Source: Pseudomonas putida (GTDB lineage Bacteria; Pseudomonadota; Gammaproteobacteria; Pseudomonadales; Pseudomonadaceae). From it: DNA of 64,000 bases. A model generated the notes under the pieces. The model was not told the DNA's origin, searched no databases, and worked only from the letters and a program-made list of their open reading frames with translations. The stretch covers positions 1 through 64,000 of the forward strand of contig NZ_JANHLK010000008.1 in NCBI RefSeq assembly GCF_028682635.1. Direction: 5' to 3'. The position numbers and the translations under genes were made by a program. Shown here in pieces: positions 26,825 through 33,925 of this stretch. Each line of letters opens with the position of its first letter. Within the stretch, counting starts at the first letter, position 1.

Positions 26825-26853
26825 CTGGCAACAGGGGGTTACCGGTGTACAAT
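26825..26853 (+). promoter_or_regulatory. Sigma-70 promoter candidate for the aroP leader
   Basis: CTGGCA (26825-26830), a 17-bp spacer and TACAAT (26848-26853) give four and five matches to the -35 and -10 consensus. Transcription would start near 26860, a few bases before the structured element, giving aroP a leader of about 245 nt. Confidence 0.6.
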
Positions 26854-26867
26854 GCGCCGCGTTTTAC

Positions 26868-26960
26868 CTGTGACCTCCTGCGCAAATGCGCAAACCTCAA
26901 GGCTATCCGCCTTGTTCACTCCGCCGCGCCACAAGCGCGTCGGGTTCGATTTCGTCACAG
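26868..26960 (+). promoter_or_regulatory. Compact multi-hairpin leader RNA element (riboswitch-like candidate)
   Basis: CTGTGAC? complementarity closes the element: the 7 bases at 26868-26874 region (core TGTGAC) pair with GTCACAG (26954-26960). Inside are three hairpins: TGCGC/GCGCA (26879-26892), CAAGGC/GCCTTG with a 5-nt loop (26898-26914), and CCG-CGCGC/GCGCG-CGG with one mismatch (26921-26943). The 5' strand of the closing stem can pair instead with the ribosome site of the following leader ORF: TTACCTGT (26864-26871) with ACAGGTGA (26971-26978). The two pairings exclude each other. The element starts within about 8 nt of the predicted transcript start. The function and any ligand are inference; I do not recognise it as a named motif. 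Confidence 0.5.
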
Positions 26961-26981
26961 ATAAAAACAAACAGGTGACGC

Positions 26982-27044
26982 ATGACCGTTGTAAATACGC
27001 TGAACTCCTGGTGCCTGCGCTGGGGTTTGATCGGCGCTGCTTAA
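26982..27044 (+). CDS. 20-codon leader peptide with two Trp codons upstream of aroP
   Basis: The ORF reads MTVVNTLNSWCLRWGLIGAA and follows AGGTGA (26973-26978). Two Trp codons (27009-27011 and 27021-27023) lie four codons apart, and the next gene is an aromatic amino acid permease; Trp-codon leader peptides of this length are typical of attenuation or stalling control. The second Trp codon and the rest of the ORF lie in the 5' arm of a hairpin that reaches to 27091, next to the aroP start at 27105. No intrinsic terminator with a T run is seen, so control of translation or of Rho access is more likely than classical attenuation. Translation of this ORF is not proven. Confidence 0.5.
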   Translation: MTVVNTLNSWCLRWGLIGAA

Positions 27045-27091
27045 CGTCTGTCTTGAGCAGCAACGCCTTCTGAACATCATCAAACCTTGCG
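27018..27091 (+). promoter_or_regulatory. Long hairpin spanning leader-ORF end and aroP upstream region
   Basis: GGTTTGAT (27024-27031) pairs exactly with ATCAAACC (27079-27086), extended by G-T pairs and CGC/GCG (27018-27020, 27089-27091). Inside, GGC-GCTGCT (27033-27041) pairs with AGCAGC-AAC-GCC (27056-27067). A ribosome finishing the leader ORF would open it, whereas one stalled at the first Trp codon would not. Confidence 0.5.
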
Positions 27092-27104
27092 TGAGACCCT
27101 TTTC

Positions 27105-28517
27105 ATGAGTGGACAAAACTCGCATTCAGGCGAGCTGAAGCGCGGCCTGAAAAATCGCCACATTCAATTGATTGCCCTCGGTGGCGCGATTGGTACCGGT
27201 CTGTTCCTCGGCTCGGCCGGGGTACTGAAATCCGCCGGCCCGTCGATGATCCTCGGCTACGCCATCTGCGGTTTCATCGCCTTCATGATCATGCGCCAGC
27301 TGGGTGAAATGATCGTCGAAGACCCGGTGGCCGGCTCCTTCAGCCACTTCGCGCACAAGTACTGGGGCGGCTTTGCCGGTTTCCTGTCGGGCTGGAACTG
27401 CTGGATCCTGTACATTCTGGTCGGCATGTCGGAGCTGACGGCGGTCGGCAAATACATCCACTACTGGGCGCCGGACATCCCGACCTGGGCCTCCGCAGCG
27501 GCGTTCTTCGTGCTGATCAACGCGGTCAACCTGGCCAACGTCAAAGTCTTTGGCGAGGCCGAGTTCTGGTTCGCGATCATCAAGGTCGTGGCGATCGTCG
27601 GCATGATTGCTCTGGGCAGCTACCTGCTGGTCAGCGGCAACGGCGGCCCGCAAGCGGCGGTCAGCAACCTGTGGTCCCACGGCGGCTTCTTCCCGAATGG
27701 GATCAGCGGCCTGGTGATGGCCATGGCGTTCATCATGTTTTCCTTCGGTGGCCTGGAAATGCTCGGTTTCACCGCAGCTGAAGCCGACAAGCCGAAGACC
27801 GTGATCCCGAAAGCGATCAACCAGGTGATCTACCGGATCCTGATTTTCTACATCGGTGCGCTGGTGATCCTGCTGTCGCTGACCCCGTGGGACAGCTTGC
27901 TGGCCACCCTGAACGCCTCCGGTGATTCCTACAGCGGCAGCCCGTTCGTGCAAGTGTTCTCGATGCTGGGCAGCAACACCGCTGCGCACATCCTCAACTT
28001 CGTGGTCCTGACCGCGGCTTTGTCGGTGTACAACAGCGGCACCTACTGCAACAGCCGCATGCTGCTGGGCATGGCCGAGCAGGGCGATGCGCCGAAAGCA
28101 TTGGCGAAGATCGACAAGCGCGGCGTGCCAGTGCGTTCGATCCTGGCCTCGGCCGCCGTGACCCTGATCGCGGTGCTGCTGAACTACCTGATCCCGCACA
28201 GCGCGCTGGAACTGCTGATGTCGCTGGTGGTGGCCACCCTGGTGATCAACTGGGCGATGATCAGCTACTCGCACTTCAAGTTCCGCCAGCACATGAACAA
28301 GACCAAACAGACGCCGCTGTTCAAGGCCTTCTGGTACCCATACGGCAACTACATCTGCCTGGCGTTCGTGTTGTTCATTCTCGGCGTGATGCTGTTGATT
28401 CCGGGGATCCAGACATCGGTGTACGCGATTCCGGTGTGGCTGGTGTTCATGTGGGTCTGCTACGGCATCAAGAACAAGCGCAGCGCACAGCGCGCCTTGC
28501 AGCCAGCGGTGGAATAA
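27105..28517 (+). CDS. aroP: Aromatic amino acid permease AroP
   Basis: The protein is 470 residues with twelve predicted membrane segments of the APC amino-acid transporter family. The start MSGQNSHSGELKRGLKNRHI and the segments LIALGGAIGTGLFLGSAGVL, FSFGGLEMLGFTAAEADKPK and LTAALSVYNSGTYCNSRMLLG track E. coli AroP closely. It is therefore expected to import Phe, Tyr and Trp by proton symport. The ATG at 27105 gives the family N-terminus; only a weak GTGAG ribosome site lies upstream. The structured leader and Trp-containing ORF upstream suggest regulation by aromatic amino acids. The phh genes for Phe/Tyr catabolism lie 4 kb away. Confidence 0.9.
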   Translation: MSGQNSHSGELKRGLKNRHIQLIALGGAIGTGLFLGSAGVLKSAGPSMILGYAICGFIAFMIMRQLGEMIVEDPVAGSFSHFAHKYWGGFAGFLSGWNCWILYILVGMSELTAVGKYIHYWAPDIPTWASAAAFFVLINAVNLANVKVFGEAEFWFAIIKVVAIVGMIALGSYLLVSGNGGPQAAVSNLWSHGGFFPNGISGLVMAMAFIMFSFGGLEMLGFTAAEADKPKTVIPKAINQVIYRILIFYIGALVILLSLTPWDSLLATLNASGDSYSGSPFVQVFSMLGSNTAAHILNFVVLTAALSVYNSGTYCNSRMLLGMAEQGDAPKALAKIDKRGVPVRSILASAAVTLIAVLLNYLIPHSALELLMSLVVATLVINWAMISYSHFKFRQHMNKTKQTPLFKAFWYPYGNYICLAFVLFILGVMLLIPGIQTSVYAIPVWLVFMWVCYGIKNKRSAQRALQPAVE

Positions 28518-28534
28518 CTGCACACAGTAAAAAC

Positions 28535-28560
28535 AAACCCGGCCAAGTGCCGGGTTTTTT
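28535..28560 (+). terminator. Intrinsic terminator after aroP
   Basis: AAACCCGGC (28535-28543) pairs with GCCGGGTTT (28549-28557), followed by Ts. Confidence 0.93.
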
Positions 28561-28577
28561 ATAGCGCTGCAAAAACC

Positions 28578-28668
28578 TGTGGGAGCGTGGCTTGCCCGCG
28601 ATGAACGATAACGCGGTGCCCCTGATAAACCGTGGCGCCTGAATCGCGGGCAAGCCACGCTCCCACAA
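28578..28668. repeat. REPIN, GTGGGAGCGTGGCTTGCCCG family
   Basis: Arms TGTGGGAGCGTGGCTTGCCC and GGGCAAGCCACGCTCCCACA enclose a loop of about 50 bases in the aroP-arfB gap. Confidence 0.88.
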
Positions 28669-28730
28669 GGTCCGCATTCCTTCAATCTATTCGCGGTATC
28701 CTGAACACTCTCGAATACGGACGCTTTTCC

Positions 28731-29144
28731 ATGCTGGTGATTTCCAACAACGTGCATCTGCCGGATGCCGAGATCGAATTGACGGCGATTCGCGCCCAGG
28801 GTGCGGGAGGGCAGAACGTCAACAAGGTCTCCAGCGCGGTGCACCTGCGCTTTGACATTCCGGCTTCGTCCTTGCCCGAGTTCTACAAGGAGCGGCTGTT
28901 GGCGCTGCGCGACAGTCGCATCACCAGCGAAGGCGTGTTGATCATCAAGGCCCAGCAATACCGGACCCAGGAGCAGAACCGCGCCGATGCGCTGGAGCGT
29001 CTGGTCGAGTTGATCCAGAGCGCCACCAAGGTCGAAAAGAAACGCCGGCCGACCAAGCCGACCCTCGGTTCCAAGACCCGTCGGCTCGAGTCCAAGAGCA
29101 AGCGCGGCAACATCAAGGCCGGGCGCGGCAAGGTCGACTTCTAG
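28731..29144 (+). CDS. arfB: Alternative ribosome-rescue factor ArfB (YaeJ)
   Basis: The protein is 137 residues. The release-factor GGQ motif is at 26-28 ([21 protein letters not shown]), and the C-terminal tail is long and basic ([24 protein letters not shown]), as needed to enter the empty mRNA channel. ArfB hydrolyses peptidyl-tRNA on ribosomes stalled without a stop codon. The ATG at 28731 gives the canonical N-terminus. The last 4 bp overlap the convergent MFS gene. Confidence 0.93.
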   Translation: MLVISNNVHLPDAEIELTAIRAQGAGGQNVNKVSSAVHLRFDIPASSLPEFYKERLLALRDSRITSEGVLIIKAQQYRTQEQNRADALERLVELIQSATKVEKKRRPTKPTLGSKTRRLESKSKRGNIKAGRGKVDF

Positions 29145-30340
29145 CGTGAATCCCGCGCCTGGCGTTGCTTCGGTGCCTGCCGGTACAGGTAAACGCTCAA
29201 CGCCAGGCCGCTCAAGGCGGCGAGGGCGGCGAACAGGAAGATCGAGGCAAAGCCGAAGCCCGCCGCAACCGCACCAGCCAACGGCCCGGTGATCCCCAGC
29301 GACAAGTCGATGAACAGCGAATAGGCGCCGACCGCCGCCCCGCGGCTGGAGGCCGGCACCAGGTTGACCGCTTCGACACCCAGCGCCGGAAACACCAGCG
29401 AGAAACCGAAACCGCTCAAGGCCGCGCCCGCCAACGCCCAATGCGCATCGGGTGCCAGCCACAGCAGCAACAGGCCCAGGGTTTCCACCGACAGGCAGGC
29501 AATCGCCACGCGAAAACCGCCGAGGCGATTGATCAGGTTGCCGAACAGCAGGCGTGCACCGATGAAACTCGCGCCGAACAGGCTCAGGCACAGCACGGCG
29601 TTGTCCCAGTGTTGGGTGGCGTAGTACAGGGTGATGAAGGTGGCAATGGTGCCAAAGCCGATCGAGCCCAGTGCGAGGCCGCAACCGTGGGGCAGGACCC
29701 GACCGAGCACATGCATGAACGGCAGTCGTTCACCGACCACAATGGGCGCGGCGGTTTTCGGCCAGGCCAGCAGCAGGCCAAGCAGCGCCAGCAGGACAAT
29801 GCTCACGCCCATGCTCCACAAGCCCAGCTGCTTGACCAGCAACACGCCCAAGGGCGCACCCACGGCCAATGCGCCGTAACTGGCGATGCCGTTCCAGGAG
29901 ATGACCTTGGCGGTGTTCGCCGCGCCGACCCGGCCGATGCCCCAACCAATGGAGCCTGAGCCCACCAGGCTTTCGGCGCTGCCGAGCACCAGGCGGCCGA
30001 TCAGCAGGCTGATCAGGCTGAGCATCGGCAGGCTTTGGGTCCAGGCCGAGATCAGCATGAACACGCCGCTCAGGCCACAGCCGGCCAGGCCATACATGAC
30101 CGCCAGCTTGCTGCCCTTGTTGTCGATGATCTTCCCGGCGTAGGGACGGCTGAGCAGGGTGGCCAGATATTGCACGCTGATCACCAGCCCGGCGATCACC
30201 GCACCAAAACCCAGGTCGCTATGGACATAGCCCGGCAGTACCGCCAAGGGAATGCCGATATTGAGGTAGCCGATGAAGGTAAACAGGACGATGGAAACGA
30301 CTTGCAGCGTGACCGCCAGGGGGCGCTGGTTTTCAGACAT
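29141..30340 (-). CDS. MFS transporter, YhhS/YfcJ-like
   Basis: The protein is 399 residues with twelve hydrophobic segments in two halves. The start ([26 protein letters not shown]) and the motif-A region [23 protein letters not shown], followed by [15 protein letters not shown], fit the YhhS/YfcJ subfamily of putative sugar or drug efflux transporters. No regulator or substrate gene lies next to it. It converges with arfB. Confidence 0.85.
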   Translation of the reverse strand: MSENQRPLAVTLQVVSIVLFTFIGYLNIGIPLAVLPGYVHSDLGFGAVIAGLVISVQYLATLLSRPYAGKIIDNKGSKLAVMYGLAGCGLSGVFMLISAWTQSLPMLSLISLLIGRLVLGSAESLVGSGSIGWGIGRVGAANTAKVISWNGIASYGALAVGAPLGVLLVKQLGLWSMGVSIVLLALLGLLLAWPKTAAPIVVGERLPFMHVLGRVLPHGCGLALGSIGFGTIATFITLYYATQHWDNAVLCLSLFGASFIGARLLFGNLINRLGGFRVAIACLSVETLGLLLLWLAPDAHWALAGAALSGFGFSLVFPALGVEAVNLVPASSRGAAVGAYSLFIDLSLGITGPLAGAVAAGFGFASIFLFAALAALSGLALSVYLYRQAPKQRQARDSR

Positions 30341-30440
30341 GGGTAAAGGTCCACGGGAAAGCAGGATAGATAGGCTGCTTATGATAGCGGCGCGAGCGGC
30401 CGCGGGTCGTGGAAAAAGTAAAACTATTTGCCGGGCGGGA

Positions 30441-30626
30441 TCAGTCGGGCTTTGCAGGTGCGACCAGTTGCGTGGTGACCAGGGCGGCCAGTGCGTTTTC
30501 TTCGCTGCCGAAGCGGGCGAGCAAAGCGGCCTGTTTCTCGGGGGAGAGGCGATTCCAGATTTCGATCATTTTCTCGGCGGTGCCGATCAGGAGGCTGGCC
30601 TGGGTTTCGTCGAATTCGTCGGTCAT
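30441..30626 (-). CDS. Small acidic protein of unknown function
   Basis: The 61-residue protein starts [20 protein letters not shown] and is mostly helical ([34 protein letters not shown]). I do not recognise the family. An in-frame GTG 12 bp upstream is an alternative start; neither has a strong ribosome site. Its codon use matches the neighbours, which supports coding. It lies between the MFS gene and another small gene on the same strand. Confidence 0.55.
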   Translation of the reverse strand: MTDEFDETQASLLIGTAEKMIEIWNRLSPEKQAALLARFGSEENALAALVTTQLVAPAKPD

Positions 30627-30699
30627 GGGCGGGGTCACTGTTCAGGCGGTGTGGAAAGCGCATGTTAGCGCTTTCCACACAGTCTGTACGGCGGGTGTT

Positions 30700-30831
30700 T
30701 CAGTCTTCGCTGTCTGCCTGGCGGCGGTCAGTGGCTTCTTTCGGCTCGGGCTGTTGGGCACCGGCTTGTTGCGTGGTCGTCTGCTCAGGTACGTGCAGGC
30801 TTGGGAAGGGGAGATTAGGAATCTCGTGCAT
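30700..30831 (-). CDS. 43-residue Pro/Gln-rich small protein
   Basis: The start at 30831 (MHEIPNLPFPSLHVPEQTTT) follows GAGGAG at the right distance. The product is hydrophilic, rich in Pro, Gln and Glu, with no signal peptide or membrane segment. I do not recognise it. A longer frame to 30990 has poor upstream signals and unconvincing composition. It is upstream of the 61-residue gene on the same strand. Confidence 0.5.
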   Translation of the reverse strand: MHEIPNLPFPSLHVPEQTTTQQAGAQQPEPKEATDRRQADSED

Positions 30832-30996
30832 GGTCGCGCTCCTCGCTAAGTCTGTTGATAGATCTGGTAGATCCGCGCTTTCAAAAAAGCCTGGGCAGGA
30901 TACAGGAGTAGAAATGACAAACAGACTTTTATATCCATTTGTTTCGACGAATGGGGTTGTATATACAGGGAAATAAGAGGAGCGATGCAAAACTAA

Positions 30997-31086
30997 TGTG
31001 GGAGCGGGCTTGCTCGCGAAAGCGGTAGATCAGTCAATATGGATGTCGACTGACATTCCGCATTCGCGAGCAAGCCCGCTCCCACA
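30997..31086. repeat. REPIN, GTGGGAGCGGGCTTGCTCGC family
   Basis: Arms TGTGGGAGCGGGCTTGCTCG and CGAGCAAGCCCGCTCCCACA enclose a loop of about 40 bases. It lies 22 bp past the phhC stop. Confidence 0.9.
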
Positions 31087-31108
31087 GGGGATTTGCAGTG
31101 TTTGGAAG

Positions 31109-32302
31109 TTATTTGCAGACTTTGGCGATTGCTTCGGCCAGCAAATCCAGGCGCGTAGCATCAATGCCGGCAACGTTCGCCCGACCCGAACTGACCATGT
31201 ACACGCTATGGTTATCCCGCAGCGCTTTCACTTGCTCAGGTGTCATCCCGGTGTAGGAAAACATTCCGCGCTGCACACCAATGTGCGCAAAGCGCTCACG
31301 CAAACCGTAAGCCTCCAGCGCTTCGAGCAAACCGCTGCGCAGTTGCGCAATACGCAAGCGCATGGTTTCCACTTCGTCGGCCCAGAGGTTTTTCAGTTCC
31401 GGGTCGCCGAGGATGGTCGCCACCACGGCAGCGCCGTGATCCGGCGGCGTCGACCACAGGTTACGGGCGATGTGGGCCAGTTGGCTGCGGATGTCGGTCA
31501 GCTTGTCGGCGGATTTCGCACAGACAATCAGCGCGCCGGTGCGGTCGCGGTACAGGCCGAAGTTCTTCGAGCAGGAGCTGGTGATCAAGACTTCCGGCAA
31601 CTCGGCGGCGAACAGTCGGGTGGACCAGGCGTCCTGCTCCAGGCCGTCACCGAAGCCCTGGTAGGCGAAATCGATCAGCGGCAGCAACTCGCGCCGGCGC
31701 ACCACGTCCAGCACCCGGCGCCAGTCGTCATGGGACAGATCGAAGCCGGTCGGGTTGTGGCAGCAGGCGTGCAGCAGCACCACGTCGCCCTTGGGGGCTT
31801 GCTCGAGCGCGGCGAGCATGGCCTCGACGTCGAGACGGTTGTCACTGCCCACGTAAGGGTAATGGCTGACCTTGACCTTGGCCGCGGCGAAAATGGTTTC
31901 GTGGATCGGCCAGGTCGGATTGCTCAGCCAGACGCCACGGCCCGGCAGGCACTGGGCGATGAAGTCAGCGCTCAAGCGCAACGCACCAGTGCCGCCCGGG
32001 GTCTGGGTGGCGCCGGCGCGTTGTTCGCTGAGCAGCGTCGAGTCGGCGCCGAGCACCAACTCACTGATGACCTTGCCGAAAGCCGCGTCGCCGTGACCGC
32101 CGATGTAGGTCTTGGTGGTCTGGCGATCCACCAGGCGCGCTTCGGCCAGCTTCACCGCCTGGGGAATGGTGGTCAGGCCCTGGGCGTCTTTGTAGACACC
32201 CACGCCGAGGTCGAATTTGCGCGGGTTGGGGTCCTGCGCATACGCCTCCATCAGACCGAGGATCGGGTCGCCGGGCACCCGGCCGATGGCGTCGAAATGC
32301 AT
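31109..32302 (-). CDS. phhC: Aromatic amino acid aminotransferase (PhhC/TyrB type)
   Basis: The protein is 397 residues of fold-type I class I aminotransferases. PLP lysine K246 lies in TSSCSKNFGLYRDR, the pyridine-binding D211 in LIDFAYQG, and the substrate Arg near the C-terminus. It begins [20 protein letters not shown], like AspC/TyrB. It transaminates tyrosine and phenylalanine in their breakdown. Its ATG overlaps the phhB stop by one base, which shows translational coupling in the phhA-phhB-phhC operon. Confidence 0.9.
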   Translation of the reverse strand: MHFDAIGRVPGDPILGLMEAYAQDPNPRKFDLGVGVYKDAQGLTTIPQAVKLAEARLVDRQTTKTYIGGHGDAAFGKVISELVLGADSTLLSEQRAGATQTPGGTGALRLSADFIAQCLPGRGVWLSNPTWPIHETIFAAAKVKVSHYPYVGSDNRLDVEAMLAALEQAPKGDVVLLHACCHNPTGFDLSHDDWRRVLDVVRRRELLPLIDFAYQGFGDGLEQDAWSTRLFAAELPEVLITSSCSKNFGLYRDRTGALIVCAKSADKLTDIRSQLAHIARNLWSTPPDHGAAVVATILGDPELKNLWADEVETMRLRIAQLRSGLLEALEAYGLRERFAHIGVQRGMFSYTGMTPEQVKALRDNHSVYMVSSGRANVAGIDATRLDLLAEAIAKVCK

Positions 32303-32658
32303 TATTTGCGGCCCTCGGCGTCCTTGGCAACGATGTCCGTGCGCGCGGCCATGATGAAGTCGTTGCGGTGCAGGCCCTTGATCGAGTGGCTCCACCAGGT
32401 CACGGTGACTTTGCCCCACTCGGTCAGCAGGCCAGGGTGATGACCTTCGGCCTCGGAGATTTCACCGACGGCGTTGGTGAACGCCAGGGCGTGCTTGAAG
32501 TTCTTGAACAGGAAAACCTTTTCCAGCTGCATGATGCTGTCGCGAACTTCGATGTTCCAGTCCGGGATCTGCTTGATCAGGACTGGCAGTTCTTCATCGC
32601 TGACCTGTGGGGCGTCGGCGCGGCAGGCTTCGCAGTGGGCTTGGTTCAATGTGGACAT
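32302..32658 (-). CDS. phhB: Pterin-4a-carbinolamine dehydratase
   Basis: The protein is 118 residues with the catalytic His pair H73-H74 in the conserved [22 protein letters not shown]. It dehydrates the 4a-hydroxytetrahydropterin made by PhhA so that the pterin cofactor can be recycled. The start at 32658 ([15 protein letters not shown]) follows AGGAA. It lies 105 bp downstream of phhA and overlaps phhC by one base. Confidence 0.95.
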   Translation of the reverse strand: MSTLNQAHCEACRADAPQVSDEELPVLIKQIPDWNIEVRDSIMQLEKVFLFKNFKHALAFTNAVGEISEAEGHHPGLLTEWGKVTVTWWSHSIKGLHRNDFIMAARTDIVAKDAEGRK

Positions 32659-32763
32659 GATGGATTCCTGAAATCGGGATAAAGGGAAATCGACCGTCAA
32701 TAACACCACGCTAAAGCAAAGCGTCGGTTCCTGACAGACTCACTTGATCGAAAAAGCGGCGGT

Positions 32764-33555
32764 TCAGGCCGCTTTGGGTTTCGGTGGAAATTTCGGAGCA
32801 TGCAGACCCATCTGCATCGCTTGCTGGACCATGCCCATGATGTCTTCGTGGGCCAGGTCGAACAGGCGCTTGAGGTTCGGCAGAACGAAATACAGCGGTT
32901 GCAGGATGTCGATGCGGTAAGGCGTGCGCATGCATTCCAGCGGATCGAATGCCTGATGCTCAGGCTCGTCCGACAGGCAATACACGGTTTCTTTCGGTGA
33001 AGACAGGATGCCGCCGCCGTAAATGCGCTGGCCTTGCGGGGTGTCGACCAGGCCGAACTCGATGGTCATCCAGTACAGGCGCGCCAGGTACACGCGCTCT
33101 TCCTTGGATGCCTTGAGGCCGAGTTTGCCGTAGGTGTGGGTGAATTCAGCGAACCAGGGGTTGGTCAGCAGCGGGCAGTGGCCGAAAATCTCGTGGAAAA
33201 TGTCCGGCTCTTGCAGGTAATCCAGCTCTTCGCGAGTACGAATGAAGGTGGCCACCGGAAACTGCTTGCTGGCGAGCAATTCAAAAAAGGTCTGGAAGGG
33301 GATCAGCGCCGGCACGCGGGCAACTTGCCAGCCGGTGGTTTCACCGAGGACCTTGTTGATCTCGCCCAGTTGCGGAATGCGGTCGTGGGGCAGACCGAGT
33401 TTTTCGATGCCGTCCAGGTATTCCTGGCACGCACGCCCTTCGATCACTTTCAGTTGGCGAGTGATCAGCGTGTTCCACACCGCGTGTTCTTCGGCGGTGT
33501 AGTCGATAAAACCATGCGCATCGGGCTCGCGAGCCACGTATTGCGTCTGCTTCAT
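32764..33555 (-). CDS. phhA: Phenylalanine 4-monooxygenase
   Basis: The protein is 263 residues. The non-heme iron ligands are H121 and H126 (HEIFGHCP) and E166 (TIEFGL), the same numbering as the P. aeruginosa enzyme. It hydroxylates Phe to Tyr with tetrahydropterin and O2. It is first in the phhABC operon and divergent from its activator gene phhR across a 370-bp region with a TyrR/PhhR-like box. Confidence 0.97.
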   Translation of the reverse strand: MKQTQYVAREPDAHGFIDYTAEEHAVWNTLITRQLKVIEGRACQEYLDGIEKLGLPHDRIPQLGEINKVLGETTGWQVARVPALIPFQTFFELLASKQFPVATFIRTREELDYLQEPDIFHEIFGHCPLLTNPWFAEFTHTYGKLGLKASKEERVYLARLYWMTIEFGLVDTPQGQRIYGGGILSSPKETVYCLSDEPEHQAFDPLECMRTPYRIDILQPLYFVLPNLKRLFDLAHEDIMGMVQQAMQMGLHAPKFPPKPKAA

Positions 33556-33925
33556 GCTGCTCTCCTGCTAGGGGATTCGTTCTTGTTATGTGCTGCTATG
33601 GACCTAGGAATACCCCATCGATTGCAGCGCTGCAGCAGGTGAGCGGCGTCCTGCGCGGGAAAATCCCTGGATTATCGTAAAGTTTTCGTTACGTATTGGC
33701 CGTCATCGCGTAAATGTTGAGATTGGCGGGTGGGAAAAGCCCTACATCTGTCACATAATCTTGACGACTATCTGAGCGCCTGATCAGAAAAGTCGGGCGC
33801 TAACCCTGTGGGAGCCAGCCTGCTGGCGATAGCGGCGTGTCATTCGACAACAATATCGCCTGATGCGACGCCATCGCCAGCAGGCTGGCTCCCACAGGTC
33901 AATCATCGTTTATCAGGTCTTTTAC
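33556..33925. promoter_or_regulatory. Divergent phhA/phhR control region with PhhR-box candidate
   Basis: CGTAAA-GTTTTC-GTTACG (33677-33694) matches the TyrR-type box (TGTAAA-N6-TTTACA) at nine of twelve positions. It lies about 120 bp before phhA. A possible minus-strand -10 (GATAAT) overlaps its phhA-side edge. No gene is seen in the region, and a REPIN occupies the phhR side. Confidence 0.5.
33805..33898. repeat. REPIN, GTGGGAGCCAGCCTGCTGGC family, in the phhR leader
   Basis: Arms CCTGTGGGAGCCAGCCTGCT and AGCAGGCTGGCTCCCACAGG form a long inverted repeat. Its end is only 27 bp from the phhR start codon. Confidence 0.9.

Noticed and set aside
26944..26953. GGGTTCGATT resembling a tRNA T loop in the aroP leader
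   Set aside because: The flanking bases do not form a 5-bp T stem, and there is no acceptor/CCA end or proper anticodon arm, so it is not a tRNA.
27126..29684. 852-codon minus-strand frame opposite aroP and arfB
   Set aside because: It runs through the aroP coding region, terminator, REPIN and arfB, has no similarity to any family I know, and is the shadow of GC-rich codons on the other strand.
30832..30990. Longer start for the 43-residue small protein at 30990
   Set aside because: The N-terminal extension has unlikely composition and poor upstream signals, while GAGGAG stands right before the ATG at 30831.
33655..33668. GG-N10-GC sigma-54-like site on the minus strand before phhA
   Set aside because: Only the invariant pairs match; the surrounding bases are poor. 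PhhR lacks the GAFTGA contact, so a sigma-70 promoter is more likely.
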